Positions 24,135 through 33,298 of a stretch of DNA of 64,000 nucleotides are shown here, piece by piece. The stretch covers positions 69,664 through 133,663 of the forward strand of contig JBGSKO010000213.1 in the NCBI GenBank assembly GCA_041741155.1, given 5' to 3'. Under the pieces are notes generated by a model. The model made no database searches. It saw only the letters and a list, made by a program, of their open reading frames with translations, and had not been told where the DNA came from. Both the position numbers and the translations under genes were made by a program. The number at the start of each line of letters is the position of its first letter. The first letter of the stretch is position 1. Source of the DNA: M3007 sp041741155 (GTDB lineage: Bacteria; Bacteroidota; Bacteroidia; Chitinophagales; Saprospiraceae).

Positions 24135-25761
24135 CGCTGTTTGTTTTTATGGAAATGATGTATGTGCCGGCCGGCAACGCCCTTGGCCAGGCGATTTCTG
24201 TCAACGTCCCGCTGCTGCTGGTTGTATTCCAAAGGCGGCCTTTGACATCCCGGATTTCAATGGTTGCGAAACCGGGAACGTCATTATTTTGGCGTACAAA
24301 CAGACGATCGTGTACAGGATTTGGAAAAACCTCGAATGTTTGGCTGGCAATACCCGTCGTCGAAGTGCTGATTTCTGCCCAGCGCCGCTCGAATTCCGCC
24401 TGAAACAGCACAGCCAGATCGGGATCGCGGATGATGAGCGTATTCTCATCGTTGTTGCTCTCGGCATTTTGGCTCCAGTTGTGCGAGCCGGTCACCACCG
24501 TCGGTTGCGAGGCCGGGTAACCGGCGTCCACAACTACGTACTTGTGGTGCAAGAGTGGCGAAACGGAGTGTGCCTGTACCGGTACGCCGTTGTTGCGCAG
24601 CCAGTCAAATTCGGTGCCGGAATCATGGATATTTTCGATTAAACCGCGCACCCAGGTACCGCTGTTGTGCTCTGCAATCATGGCATTACCCAACTCGTTT
24701 TTGGTAAAGGAAAACAACGCAAAACTTGCCTGATGATCTGCTGTACGAACTGCTGCTTCGATACGTTGGGTAACCTGATCGGACGGTGAAAAATAGCTTG
24801 ATACCGAGCGTCCGCCAATGACGAAATGGTGGGGTGTGTTGTCCGTTTTGTTTTTGCCAAAGCGGCTGGCTGCAACGTCGGGGGATGCCGTACTGCTGCC
24901 CCACATTTCATTAAACTCCAGTTCGTAGGTTTGGGCAAGCGATTGATCCTGAATGAATAACGTGTTGTTGTGATCTTCAACCATGTTGGTATTGGTCCAG
25001 TTCATGGAACCGCTCATAACCCAGGACTTATCGGGCAACTCCGCATCTATAACCAGAAATTTGTTGTGCATGAGCGCGGAGTCGTTTCCGTACAATACCG
25101 GGAACAAGGGCGGCGGCTTGAGCGCTGAATTGGCCGTAGCTTCTGCTGCAATATAACGTACCCGTACGCCCCGGTTGTGCGCAGCTTTGACTGCGTTGAC
25201 GAGATCGGTGCGGTTGGTGTTGTACATGACTACGTCGAGCGTCTTCTCGGCAGCGTTGATACGGGCGATTGTTTCCAAGTAAACCTCTTCATAAGTAGTG
25301 CCGTCGGGGGTGATTCCGCCCGCAGCCGCCGAGTCTATGCCCTGGCTAAAGAAAATTTTGATTTGCCCGGAAGAAAGTGACTGTGTGGCGAATGGCCGAA
25401 GTTCGGAGTACAAGGTATCCTGGTTGCGCATGCTGGCCACACGCACCCAGTAAATAGTGCCTGGCTGGAGATTGGACAGTACAAACGTGTGCTGTTCCAA
25501 AGCAGTCGGCATGGTGTGGAATGTAGTTAGATTGCCCGGCGTAGAGCCGTAAAAAACAGTCGAGGTCGTGGGGGCACTGGTTGCCCAGGACAGTCGGAAC
25601 CCGTTTGACTGAATGTCTGATTGCTCCGGTTGATTGACCCAAAAAAAATCGGACATCTGGCCGACAGGAGGAAAATGAAGAGCAGACCGAAGACTCGTTG
25701 TCGTTGAAAAAGCCGGCAAAGTGGCGGTTATCAGGCAAGCGACCAAAAAGGTTTTGCGCAT
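24097..25761 (-). CDS. Secreted phospholipase-D-like protein with fibronectin-type domain and T9SS sorting domain
   Basis: 554 residues from MRKTFLVACL, the start that gives a signal peptide. Residues 45-128 form a fibronectin type III-like domain (GFRLSWATSAPTTSTVFYG, GTIYWVRVAS). Two HKD motifs follow: H232-x-K234-x4-D239 with GSMNW, and H405-x-K407-x4-D412 with GSHNWS, so both halves of a PLD active site are present. From residue 477 (FEVFPNPVHDRLF) it ends with a type A T9SS sorting domain, so it should be exported and surface-bound or released. The substrate could be phospholipid or nucleic acid (PLD-type endonuclease). Confidence 0.88.
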   Translation of the reverse strand: MRKTFLVACLITATLPAFSTTTSLRSALHFPPVGQMSDFFWVNQPEQSDIQSNGFRLSWATSAPTTSTVFYGSTPGNLTTFHTMPTALEQHTFVLSNLQPGTIYWVRVASMRNQDTLYSELRPFATQSLSSGQIKIFFSQGIDSAAAGGITPDGTTYEEVYLETIARINAAEKTLDVVMYNTNRTDLVNAVKAAHNRGVRVRYIAAEATANSALKPPPLFPVLYGNDSALMHNKFLVIDAELPDKSWVMSGSMNWTNTNMVEDHNNTLFIQDQSLAQTYELEFNEMWGSSTASPDVAASRFGKNKTDNTPHHFVIGGRSVSSYFSPSDQVTQRIEAAVRTADHQASFALFSFTKNELGNAMIAEHNSGTWVRGLIENIHDSGTEFDWLRNNGVPVQAHSVSPLLHHKYVVVDAGYPASQPTVVTGSHNWSQNAESNNDENTLIIRDPDLAVLFQAEFERRWAEISTSTTGIASQTFEVFPNPVHDRLFVRQNNDVPGFATIEIRDVKGRLWNTTSSSGTLTEIAWPRALPAGTYIISIKTNSGAASVSIQTLPR

Positions 25762-25845
25762 GATCGTCGTAGGTATGGCGCGGCGTTGTCGTCCGCAGGG
25801 TGAACGAATCGCCAAAACATTTCGGTCCGATTGCCGTCGGATAGA

Positions 25846-26499
25846 TTATGCGCGGTTTCCAAAAAGCAGGCTGCCGATGCGTACCATCGTGCTGCCCTCC
25901 TCCACGGCCATTTCCCAGTCGGAAGACATTCCCATGGATATTTCGCGGAAATGCGGTGCATCCTGAAAGTACCGACGCTGAAGGTTGGTGAAAATAGTTC
26001 GCAAATGCCTGAACTCGCTGCGCACCTGTTCGGTGTCGTCGGTGAACGAAGCCATACCCATCACACCGCAAAGGCGAATGTGCCGCATGGCCTGGTACGA
26101 CGCACTTTCGAGCAGCTCACTGGCCTCCTGTTCATCCAGGCCAAACTTGGTTTCTTCGTCGGCGATGTGGAACTGGAGCAGGCAGTCAATCACGCGACCG
26201 ATCTTGGCTGCTTGTTTGTCAATTTCCTCCAAAAGCCGCAAACTGTCCACAGAATGGATCATGCTGACAAACGGAGCGACAAGCCGCACCTTGTTGGTCT
26301 GCAGGTGTCCGATCAGGTGCCATGCGATGTCAGGAGGGAGCTGTTCGGCCTTGGAAACTAATTCCTGGGCGCGGTTTTCACCGAAAACGCGCTGCCCGAA
26401 CCGGTACAAATCAAGGATTCGTTCCGGGGGATGCGTCTTGGACACGGCCACCAAGGTGACATGGCGAGCATTTAACTTTTGGAAGAGCTCTTGATACAC
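25846..26499 (-). CDS. PLP homeostasis protein, YggS/PLPBP family
   Basis: 217 residues if started at GTG 26499. VAVSKTHPPERI holds the PLP lysine (K21); FGENRAQEL, WHLIGHLQTNK and MGMSSDWE.AVEEGSTMVRIGS..FG are family signatures. It binds pyridoxal phosphate and helps keep vitamin B6 pools balanced; no reaction is known. The frame is open further upstream, but a perfect -7 element at 26524-26531 lies within that extension, so the start must be downstream of it and GTG 26499 is the best codon. It is divergent from the large adhesin gene. Confidence 0.88.
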   Translation of the reverse strand: MYQELFQKLNARHVTLVAVSKTHPPERILDLYRFGQRVFGENRAQELVSKAEQLPPDIAWHLIGHLQTNKVRLVAPFVSMIHSVDSLRLLEEIDKQAAKIGRVIDCLLQFHIADEETKFGLDEQEASELLESASYQAMRHIRLCGVMGMASFTDDTEQVRSEFRHLRTIFTNLQRRYFQDAPHFREISMGMSSDWEMAVEEGSTMVRIGSLLFGNRA

Positions 26500-26523
26500 G
26501 GTATTCCGATAATTTTGGCCCGT

Positions 26524-26531
26524 CAAAGGTA
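26524..26531 (-). promoter_or_regulatory. -7 element TACCTTTG for yggS-like gene
   Basis: A perfect consensus ending 24 bases before GTG 26499; it decides that start. It stands back to back with the promoter at 26541. Confidence 0.6.
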
Positions 26532-26540
26532 GTGAAACGC

Positions 26541-26548
26541 TACCTTCG
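26541..26548 (+). promoter_or_regulatory. -7-like element TACCTTCG for the large adhesin gene
   Basis: It has one mismatch to TAnnTTTG and is followed by CCACC. It lies 54 bp upstream of the ATG at 26603. Confidence 0.5.
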
Positions 26549-26602
26549 CCACCTATTTTTAAACTGATTTCACATCCATAATCAACTTGATTTCCGCCTC
26601 CC

Positions 26603-29600
26603 ATGTACAAAACACTTCCTTTCTCCATGCACCGTTGCTCTACGCTAATCTGTCTTTGGGTACTTTCCGCCGGACTTTCTTTGACGACCACTTTTTTGAA
26701 TGCGCAGTCTCCGACTGGGCTACTTTCATTGGTTGGCCCGGATACAATCTGCGCAGGTGCGCGTGACACGCTTCAAGTGCAGTTTTCCAATGGTTCAGAT
26801 CCGTACACGTTTGTTTATTCTATTAATGGCGTAGCACAAACCGCCATTACAACGAGCAATAACCCGCACACCTTCCTGACCCCGCCACTCACTGCCGGGC
26901 AACAAATTATTCAATTGGAAAGCGTGGATGCCAACGGGGTCATTGGTACAGCAAATGGCCTCGATACCATCGTTGTTTTGCCTGTACCTGCTGCCCTCCT
27001 GCTGAGCGATACAGTGGCGCTCTGTGCCGGGCAAACAGACACCCTCCGCATTCGGTTTTTCGGCCCTGGCCCGTACACGTTTCAGTATTCTGTACAAACG
27101 GATACCATGCCAACGGACACGCTCCCAGCCATAACCACCACCGACACAACCTTTCTGATTCCGATTACACCGCCTTCCGGTGCAACAGTTTACCGGCTGG
27201 TGGGTGTGGGCAACGGCAACTGTGCCGGACAAGTCAGCGGCATCTTTCTGGCGAATGTACAACCTGCTCTGACTGCTGTTATTTCCGGCGGTGGGCAAGT
27301 ATGCCAAGGCGGAAGTGGCTCTTCCATCACAATCACGTTCGATGGTCCCGGTCCGTACACCGTCGTATATCGTGCCGGAGCGGTTGTGCAACCGGATATA
27401 ACCACGTCAAACAACCCGCTGATCATTCCTGTGAATCCGGTTTCGGGTACATTTTATCAGTTGGAAAGCGTGACAAACGGCGTGTGTACAGGGACCGTAT
27501 CCGGTTTCGCGCTTGTTGCAGTATTTACCCCGTCCACAGCGGAACTTTCCAGCGATATCACGGTCTGTAGCGGCACGGACACCAGTTTGGTGGTAGATTT
27601 CACGGGCAGTGGTCCGTTTTTGCTGGAATACTCGATAGATGGTATTATTCAGCCCATTGTAGAAACCTTCGATGACCCGCTCCTTATCCCGGTGAATGTG
27701 ACAGACACTACGGTATACACTTTGATTAGTGTGGAATCTCCCGGTTGTTTTGGCTCGGTCATTGGTACGGCAACAGTTTTTACAAACTACCCTCCGGAGC
27801 TCACCAATCTGTTTATTTCGTGTGATTTGATTAATCAAACGTACTCCATCGAATTTGATGCCATCGGAACGCCGCCGTTCGTCGTAACCGGGGTAGGCGG
27901 ATCATTTGTTGGCGATCATTTTACCAGCGATGCTATCCCGCTCAACGATCCGTATACGCTTTTGCTGAACGATGCAAACAACTGTGGTTTGGTGCCGATA
28001 AACGGTTTTTCCAACTGCTTTTGCCTCTCATTTGCCGGCGAAATGGATTTGGATACCCTCCAAGGCTGTGTCGGCGATTCCACTGAGGCCATTTTCCTCG
28101 GCTTTGAGGAGTTAGAAGTAGAAGATACCTTGCTGTTCTTTTTGCATACCAATTCAATTGACACCCTCGGTACGATTCTCGATGTCAGAGGAGTGCCCAT
28201 CTTTGAGTTCCTGCCGGCCACAATGACCCTTGGTACCACCTATTATATCTCGCCGGTAGCAGGCAACAACAATGGTATGGGTGGTGTGAATTTGAGCGAT
28301 CCTTGCTTGTCCGTTTCTCCGGGTACTCCAATCGTGTGGAATGAAGCGCCAACTGCCGCAATTTCCGGCGATTTCGATATTTGTGCCGGTGAGACGGTGC
28401 TTATTCCGGTTACGCTTACTGGTCAGCCGAATTTTAACCTGACTTACAACGTCAACGGCGTGCCTGAAACTGCCGTGGTTTTTCAGAATACCTTTACCAT
28501 TAGTGCAACCCTTCTCGCCAACACGACCTTCGAATTGGTCTCGGTAGAAAACGGGCAATGCCAGGGTGCCGTCAGTGGTCAAAGTGCCGTGACAGTACAC
28601 ACCATTCCGCAAATCACAAATGTCACGGTACTCTGTGCGCCCGATAAATTGTCCTACACCCTGGAGTTTGATGTAGAAAATGCCGACCTGCCGACAGCGT
28701 TTGTGGCAGGTACAATTACAGGTACACTGGATACGATAACGGGGCATTTTATCAGCGATCCGCTGCCCGCGCAGACGGCCTATTCGGCAATAGTTTCTGA
28801 TTTCTGGCAGTGTGGCGTGGATTCGATCAGCGGCACAGGACTTTGCCCTTGCGAGACCGAAGCGGGAAGTATGGACCAAACACCGCTGTTTTTGTGTGCC
28901 GGCGCCATCGCCTCTGTCGCTCCGGCAACGGGTTCCTTGTTGACATCAGTGGATACGCTTTTGTACGCGCTGGTGACCACAAACTCCCCCTCTACCTGGG
29001 CAATTTTGGAACTCAGCGATGCGCCTGTTTTTGCTTTTGACCCGTCAACAATGACACCGGGTACCACCTACTACATTTTTGTTTTGGCCGGTTTGGCTAC
29101 CCCTACCGGTATAGATCTTAGCCATCCTTGTGCATCAGTTTCCGTTGGATCTACCGTCGTGTGGCAACCGCAGCCCGCAGTATCCCTGGGAACAGATGCG
29201 ACCATTTGTCAGGGAGATAGCACCACGCTGGTTCTTAATTTTTCCGGAAATGCACCCTACATCGTGACGTATAGCGCCAACGGCGTGAACCAACCGACGC
29301 TCAACACCAGCGATTCGCAATTTTTGTTGACGTTGAACCCCACCGATACTACGGTATATATCCTGGCTGGCGCTTCGGGCAATGGCTGTCCGGCCAGTCT
29401 GAACGGCGGCGCTACGGTGACCGTCAATCCGACACCACAAGTACAGAACATCGTGACAAACTGCGACCTGGCTACTCAGACCTATCTTTTGTCTTTCGAC
29501 GTACTCAATGCAACTGCACCCACCGTGAGCGGCGTACAAGGAACATTATCGGGGATAGTGTTCACCTCCGATTCGCTGATGAGCGGACAGGTGTACAACG

Positions 29601-31531
29601 TGACCGTTTCGACAATGGACGGTTGCATGGTCACGATCACGGGATCCGACACGTGTACGTGTATTACCGATGCAGGCACTTTGGGCACGGCTCCGGTAAG
29701 CATTTGCCTGCCAAACGATGTTACCCTTGCGCCGGTTACCAATTCCGTGCTTGCTCCCGGCGAGCAGTTGCAGTATATTCTTTATCAAGACCCGGCGGTG
29801 TTGCCGGCAGGTATTATTGCCAGCAGCAATACTCCGCAGTTTGCATTCCAGGCAGGTATGCAACCGGAAACTACATATTTCGTTTCGGCGATAGCCGGGT
29901 TGCCGCTTCCCGGTGATACTATTGACCCGACAAGCCCTTGTCTTTCCATTTCCCCTGGCGTGCCTGTAGTATTCCACAATCCGCCAACGGCAACGATGAC
30001 CGGTGACACCACGATATGCTCTGGTAGCAGTACACTCTTCAAAATCCAGTTTACCGGAACACCGCCGTTGCAGTTTGTTTATGCCGTCAACGGTACGCCA
30101 CAGTCCGCTATATCTGCGCCACAGAACTCGTTTACTGTTTCCAGTAATAATGTGCAACAGGATCAGGTCTTTACCTTAATTTCGGTGCAAGATAATTTCT
30201 GCACAGGCACGGTCAGTGGCATGTATACGATAGCGGTACAAGAGGGTCCCACGGCAAATCTGAATACATCCGGCATAATTTGTCAGGGAGATAGTGCCGT
30301 ACTCACCCTGCAACTTACGGGGGCTACCGACTTTGATGTAACGATTAGCGGTGGTCAAAATCCAATACAACTCAACGGCGTGCAAAACGGAGCTAGCATC
30401 AATGTAGCCCCGACAGCGACAACGACCTATACCATCAGCGCTTTGACTGCTCAGGGAAATGCTTGCCAGCAAACCATCGGCCCAGGCATTACCGTACTGG
30501 TTTCACCACCGATATCAGCTACAGCTGTTTTGTCGGATTTCGGCGGATTCAACGTGAGTTGTTTTGGCGAATCGGACGGTTCTATCACACTTTCCACTAC
30601 AGGTGGAACGGCGCCATTGAGTGCCCTATGGGACCATGGAGCTTCCGGCACTTTGGTACAAAACCTGGCCGCCGGCACCTATACTGTGAATATTACCGAC
30701 GCTATCGGCTGCACGTACCAGGACAGTTTTGTGCTGACGCAGCCGGATGCTTTGGATGTAGAATATCTGATCCAATCCCCTGCCTGTTTTGGCGATCGCA
30801 ACGCGAGCATAACCATCCAAAATGTACAAGGAGGGGTCGGGCCGTATGCGATTTCCCTGAACGGAGCTACTGCTCAGGTGGTGGATAACTTTCCATTTCT
30901 GTACCAAAACCTGGTTGCAGCAAACTATACCTTCACGGCTTCCGACATCAATGGCTGTGAGACCGAAATTCAAGAGACAATCACTGATCCACCGCTGCTA
31001 ACCGTGGATCTTGGCGACGATGTGTCGGTTTACCTTGGTGACAGCATTCAACTGGAGGCTATTGTGGGGGGAACATTGGTGGACACCTTTGCATGGTCGC
31101 CCTTGACGGCTTTAAACACACCCGATGATTTGGTTACGTACGCCAAGCCAACGCGGAGCACGGTTTATAAAGTTTGGGTTCAGAATGCCGCCGGATGCCA
31201 GGCGGAAGATGAAATTCGGGTAACCGTACTCAAGGAGCGCCGCATTTATTTCCCCAACGCTATCAAACCCGGCGCATCGCTTGGGAATGACGCATTCACG
31301 GTTTATGCCGGCCCCGAGGTTTCTCTGGTGCGGACATTTCGCATCTACGACCGTTGGGGTGAGTGTGTTTTTGAAAAATTCGATGTTACCCCGAACGAAC
31401 CATCCCAGGGCTGGACGGGACAAGCACGCGGACAAGACGTACTGCCCGGCGTGTACATTTACGTGGTGGACCTGCTGTATGCAGATGGTACAACGGAGGT
31501 AAAGTCGGGAGATGTTACGGTAGTGCGGTAG
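26603..31531 (+). CDS. Giant cell-surface protein with nested Ig-like repeats, SprB repeat and gliding-type C-terminal domain
   Basis: 1642 residues with a signal peptide (about 1-35, ending LNAQS). I count eight Ig-like units of about 85 residues, each opening with a C.G motif (DTICAG, ALCAG, QVCQG, TVCSG, DICAG, TICQG, TICSG, IICQG) and each containing a PYT/F..Y..NG strand. Three longer linkers, starting at CFCLSFAGEMD, CPCETEAGSMD and CTCITDAGTLG, are mutual copies and each ends in a P.L.VS.G..VV(W/F)-like motif. Near residue 1310 is a SprB-type repeat (VSCFGESDGSITLSTTGG). The last 85 residues (RIYFPNAIKPG ... DRWGECVF) are the type B T9SS/CHU_C domain. It is likely an exported adhesin; SprB relatives act in gliding, but no gliding genes are nearby. 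Confidence 0.88.
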   Translation: MYKTLPFSMHRCSTLICLWVLSAGLSLTTTFLNAQSPTGLLSLVGPDTICAGARDTLQVQFSNGSDPYTFVYSINGVAQTAITTSNNPHTFLTPPLTAGQQIIQLESVDANGVIGTANGLDTIVVLPVPAALLLSDTVALCAGQTDTLRIRFFGPGPYTFQYSVQTDTMPTDTLPAITTTDTTFLIPITPPSGATVYRLVGVGNGNCAGQVSGIFLANVQPALTAVISGGGQVCQGGSGSSITITFDGPGPYTVVYRAGAVVQPDITTSNNPLIIPVNPVSGTFYQLESVTNGVCTGTVSGFALVAVFTPSTAELSSDITVCSGTDTSLVVDFTGSGPFLLEYSIDGIIQPIVETFDDPLLIPVNVTDTTVYTLISVESPGCFGSVIGTATVFTNYPPELTNLFISCDLINQTYSIEFDAIGTPPFVVTGVGGSFVGDHFTSDAIPLNDPYTLLLNDANNCGLVPINGFSNCFCLSFAGEMDLDTLQGCVGDSTEAIFLGFEELEVEDTLLFFLHTNSIDTLGTILDVRGVPIFEFLPATMTLGTTYYISPVAGNNNGMGGVNLSDPCLSVSPGTPIVWNEAPTAAISGDFDICAGETVLIPVTLTGQPNFNLTYNVNGVPETAVVFQNTFTISATLLANTTFELVSVENGQCQGAVSGQSAVTVHTIPQITNVTVLCAPDKLSYTLEFDVENADLPTAFVAGTITGTLDTITGHFISDPLPAQTAYSAIVSDFWQCGVDSISGTGLCPCETEAGSMDQTPLFLCAGAIASVAPATGSLLTSVDTLLYALVTTNSPSTWAILELSDAPVFAFDPSTMTPGTTYYIFVLAGLATPTGIDLSHPCASVSVGSTVVWQPQPAVSLGTDATICQGDSTTLVLNFSGNAPYIVTYSANGVNQPTLNTSDSQFLLTLNPTDTTVYILAGASGNGCPASLNGGATVTVNPTPQVQNIVTNCDLATQTYLLSFDVLNATAPTVSGVQGTLSGIVFTSDSLMSGQVYNVTVSTMDGCMVTITGSDTCTCITDAGTLGTAPVSICLPNDVTLAPVTNSVLAPGEQLQYILYQDPAVLPAGIIASSNTPQFAFQAGMQPETTYFVSAIAGLPLPGDTIDPTSPCLSISPGVPVVFHNPPTATMTGDTTICSGSSTLFKIQFTGTPPLQFVYAVNGTPQSAISAPQNSFTVSSNNVQQDQVFTLISVQDNFCTGTVSGMYTIAVQEGPTANLNTSGIICQGDSAVLTLQLTGATDFDVTISGGQNPIQLNGVQNGASINVAPTATTTYTISALTAQGNACQQTIGPGITVLVSPPISATAVLSDFGGFNVSCFGESDGSITLSTTGGTAPLSALWDHGASGTLVQNLAAGTYTVNITDAIGCTYQDSFVLTQPDALDVEYLIQSPACFGDRNASITIQNVQGGVGPYAISLNGATAQVVDNFPFLYQNLVAANYTFTASDINGCETEIQETITDPPLLTVDLGDDVSVYLGDSIQLEAIVGGTLVDTFAWSPLTALNTPDDLVTYAKPTRSTVYKVWVQNAAGCQAEDEIRVTVLKERRIYFPNAIKPGASLGNDAFTVYAGPEVSLVRTFRIYDRWGECVFEKFDVTPNEPSQGWTGQARGQDVLPGVYIYVVDLLYADGTTEVKSGDVTVVR

Positions 31532-31550
31532 GATAGCGCCGTTCAAAACA

Positions 31551-31591
31551 AAAGCGCAAACAACTCAGGAAGAGCTGTTTGCGCTTTTTTT
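31551..31591 (+). terminator. Intrinsic terminator after the adhesin gene
   Basis: The stem AAAGCGCAAACA / TGTTTGCGCTTT is followed by a run of T. It starts 20 bp after the stop and ends just before the tRNA gene on the other strand. Confidence 0.85.
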
Positions 31592-31592
31592 G

Positions 31593-31664
31593 TAGCCCCG
31601 AGTGGAATCGAACCACTATCTGAGGTTCCGGAAACCTCCATTCTATCCGTTGAACTACGGAGCC
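31593..31664 (-). tRNA. tRNA-Arg (anticodon CCG)
   Basis: A 72-nt cloverleaf reads on the minus strand: acceptor GGCTCCG with CGGGGCT (a G-T pair at the end), D-stem GTTC/GAAT, anticodon stem GAGGT/ACCTC around loop TTCCGGA (anticodon CCG), and T-arm AGTGG-TTCGATT-CCACT. CCA is not encoded. It reads CGG codons. A -7 element lies 19 bp upstream. Confidence 0.93.
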
Positions 31665-31682
31665 AGTTTGATATTAGCGGCG

Positions 31683-31690
31683 CAAAGGTA
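31683..31690 (-). promoter_or_regulatory. -7 element TACCTTTG for tRNA-Arg
   Basis: A perfect consensus followed by CGCCGC. The predicted start is about 12 bases before the mature 5' end. Confidence 0.6.
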
Positions 31691-31727
31691 GCCAAAAACT
31701 TTGCGGATTGGAAAGAACAAAATCAGG

Positions 31728-32462
31728 TCAAAAAAATTCCCGACGCAAATTAGCGAGTGCATCATCTACCCAAGCCTGCGTTTCCCGGAGCAATATGTTC
31801 GCATCGTTGTTCCGGATAGCCGGGCCGTAGTGTACAAATACATCCGTGAACCGTTCTCCAAAACAGCGGATAAAGTGCGGCAGGAACGTATCGTCGCCAA
31901 GCCAGTATTTCTGCGGGTCCTTAAAATCAAATGCTACAGGCACAACTGGGATACCGCGCTCTGCAGCCATTTGGAAAGCGCCCGGCCGAAATGGAATTGT
32001 CCTCGGCTGTGCATGGGTCGTACCTTCCGGAAACAAAATCACAGGAAATCCTTCTGCAACCTTCTCCCCTATGGCGTTCAATGTTGCTTTTCGGCTTCCG
32101 GGGTTGTCGCGTTTGACAAAAAGTACACCTGTCAGTTTGGCGCCGACACCAATGATCGGCCAGTTTGCTACCTCGGCTTTGGATACGGGAAATGCCAGGA
32201 CATCCCGACAAATTACGGCTGGATCCAGATAGGATCGGTGGTTTGCCATCAGAATACAAGGAATGTCCGGCGGTGTGCCGCGCACTACCAGGCGTACTCC
32301 CAGCACCGGTAACAAATACCGGCGTACCCACGATTGTCGAATGCGCAAAAAACGACGCATATCTACCCCTGCTGTGGCGGCAATCCACCGAACACGAATA
32401 ATCAACGCAATCGTAAAGCACAGAAAATAGAGGAGTCGAAAGATGCCACGTATTTGTTTCAT
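31728..32462 (-). CDS. plsC: 1-acyl-sn-glycerol-3-phosphate acyltransferase, PlsC family (copy 2)
   Basis: 244 residues. An N-terminal hydrophobic helix (LLYFLCFTIALIIRV) is followed by acyltransferase motif I NHRSYLDP (the H and D form the catalytic pair), FVKRDNPGSR (motif II) and LFPEGTTH (motif III). It acylates lysophosphatidate to phosphatidate at the inner membrane. Its ATG overlaps the stop of the upstream paralogue by 4 bp (ATGA), so the two are translationally coupled. The two copies share many motifs but differ in acceptor-loop sequence, suggesting different acyl preferences; that is inference. Confidence 0.85.
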   Translation of the reverse strand: MKQIRGIFRLLYFLCFTIALIIRVRWIAATAGVDMRRFLRIRQSWVRRYLLPVLGVRLVVRGTPPDIPCILMANHRSYLDPAVICRDVLAFPVSKAEVANWPIIGVGAKLTGVLFVKRDNPGSRKATLNAIGEKVAEGFPVILFPEGTTHAQPRTIPFRPGAFQMAAERGIPVVPVAFDFKDPQKYWLGDDTFLPHFIRCFGERFTDVFVHYGPAIRNNDANILLRETQAWVDDALANLRREFF

Positions 32463-33205
32463 GGAGCAGTACTATTGTGTATGCGCGCGTTTGTTGTTAA
32501 TTGATGCTCAATCCATTGACGAACTTCTTGCTCCAATAAATCACTATCATTTTGCTGGATTAAAGGTCCGTAACACACCCGAACGAAGATATTTTTGTTT
32601 TGAAATCGCTCCCAGGCATGTTGCAAGAATGTAGATGCTCCGATCCAGTGATCCCGGCTGTCCTCAAAACAAATGGCTACCGGAACGACCGGCAACCCCC
32701 ATTTCGAAGCTGCCCGACAAGCACCTTTTTTGAATGGTAACATTCCCTCAAGCCCTGATGTAGTGCCCTCCGGAAACAAAACAACCGAAAAACCCTCCAC
32801 CTGAATCACATCGGCGATGGCTTTCAGGGTGGAGACCCGGCTGGCGCCTTTATCGCGATTCACATACAAAATGCCTGCCCACTTTGCGCCTTTCCCGATC
32901 AGCGGCCAGTCTGCCAATTCGGCTTTCGCTACCGGATACGCATGCACATCGCGTAAGAGTAGAATAGGGTCCAGATACGACCGGTGGTTTACCAGAAGCA
33001 GGCAAGGAAAATCCGGTGGGGTGCCTTCAACGGTCGTCCGCACCCCTACCCCATCCAATACGCGAACTGCCCATCGTTGCCGGACATCCATGACGCGGGC
33101 TGTGTCCGACCGAAGCCACACACGTCGCCAATAAACCTCGGCGACAATACGGGCGGTATAGACTACGAAAAACAAAAATCGGTAAACAACAAAGATGTGT
33201 CGCAC
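32459..33205 (-). CDS. plsC: 1-acyl-sn-glycerol-3-phosphate acyltransferase, PlsC family (copy 1)
   Basis: 248 residues from GTG 33205. It has a hydrophobic N-terminus (IFVVYRFLFFVVYTARIVAEVYW), NHRSYLDP, YVNRDKGASR and LFPEGTTSG, with the same order as the downstream copy. A -7 element TACATTTG ends only five bases before the GTG, so the message is probably leaderless. The terminator of the upstream small lipoprotein gene ends at this promoter. It is first of the two-gene plsC operon. One copy could act on ornithine or other lysolipids rather than glycerolipids. Confidence 0.84.
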   Translation of the reverse strand: MRHIFVVYRFLFFVVYTARIVAEVYWRRVWLRSDTARVMDVRQRWAVRVLDGVGVRTTVEGTPPDFPCLLLVNHRSYLDPILLLRDVHAYPVAKAELADWPLIGKGAKWAGILYVNRDKGASRVSTLKAIADVIQVEGFSVVLFPEGTTSGLEGMLPFKKGACRAASKWGLPVVPVAICFEDSRDHWIGASTFLQHAWERFQNKNIFVRVCYGPLIQQNDSDLLEQEVRQWIEHQLTTNARIHNSTAP

Positions 33206-33210
33206 AGGCG

Positions 33211-33218
33211 CAAATGTA
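33211..33218 (-). promoter_or_regulatory. -7 element TACATTTG for the plsC pair
   Basis: A perfect TAnnTTTG followed by CGCCT, then directly by the GTG at 33205. The predicted transcript starts at or beside the start codon. Confidence 0.55.
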
Positions 33219-33248
33219 AAAAGGCGCAGAGGTTATCTGCGCCTTTTT
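33218..33248 (-). terminator. Intrinsic terminator of small lipoprotein gene
   Basis: The stem AAAAAGGCGCAG / CTGCGCCTTTTT has loop AGGTTAT and, on the minus strand, a T-run. It lies 50 bp after the 33-residue lipoprotein gene and abuts the plsC promoter. Confidence 0.8.
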
Positions 33249-33298
33249 GAAATCGGTATGTGGGGAAATGCGTTTCTTAGCACTGCCTCCAGATGGAA

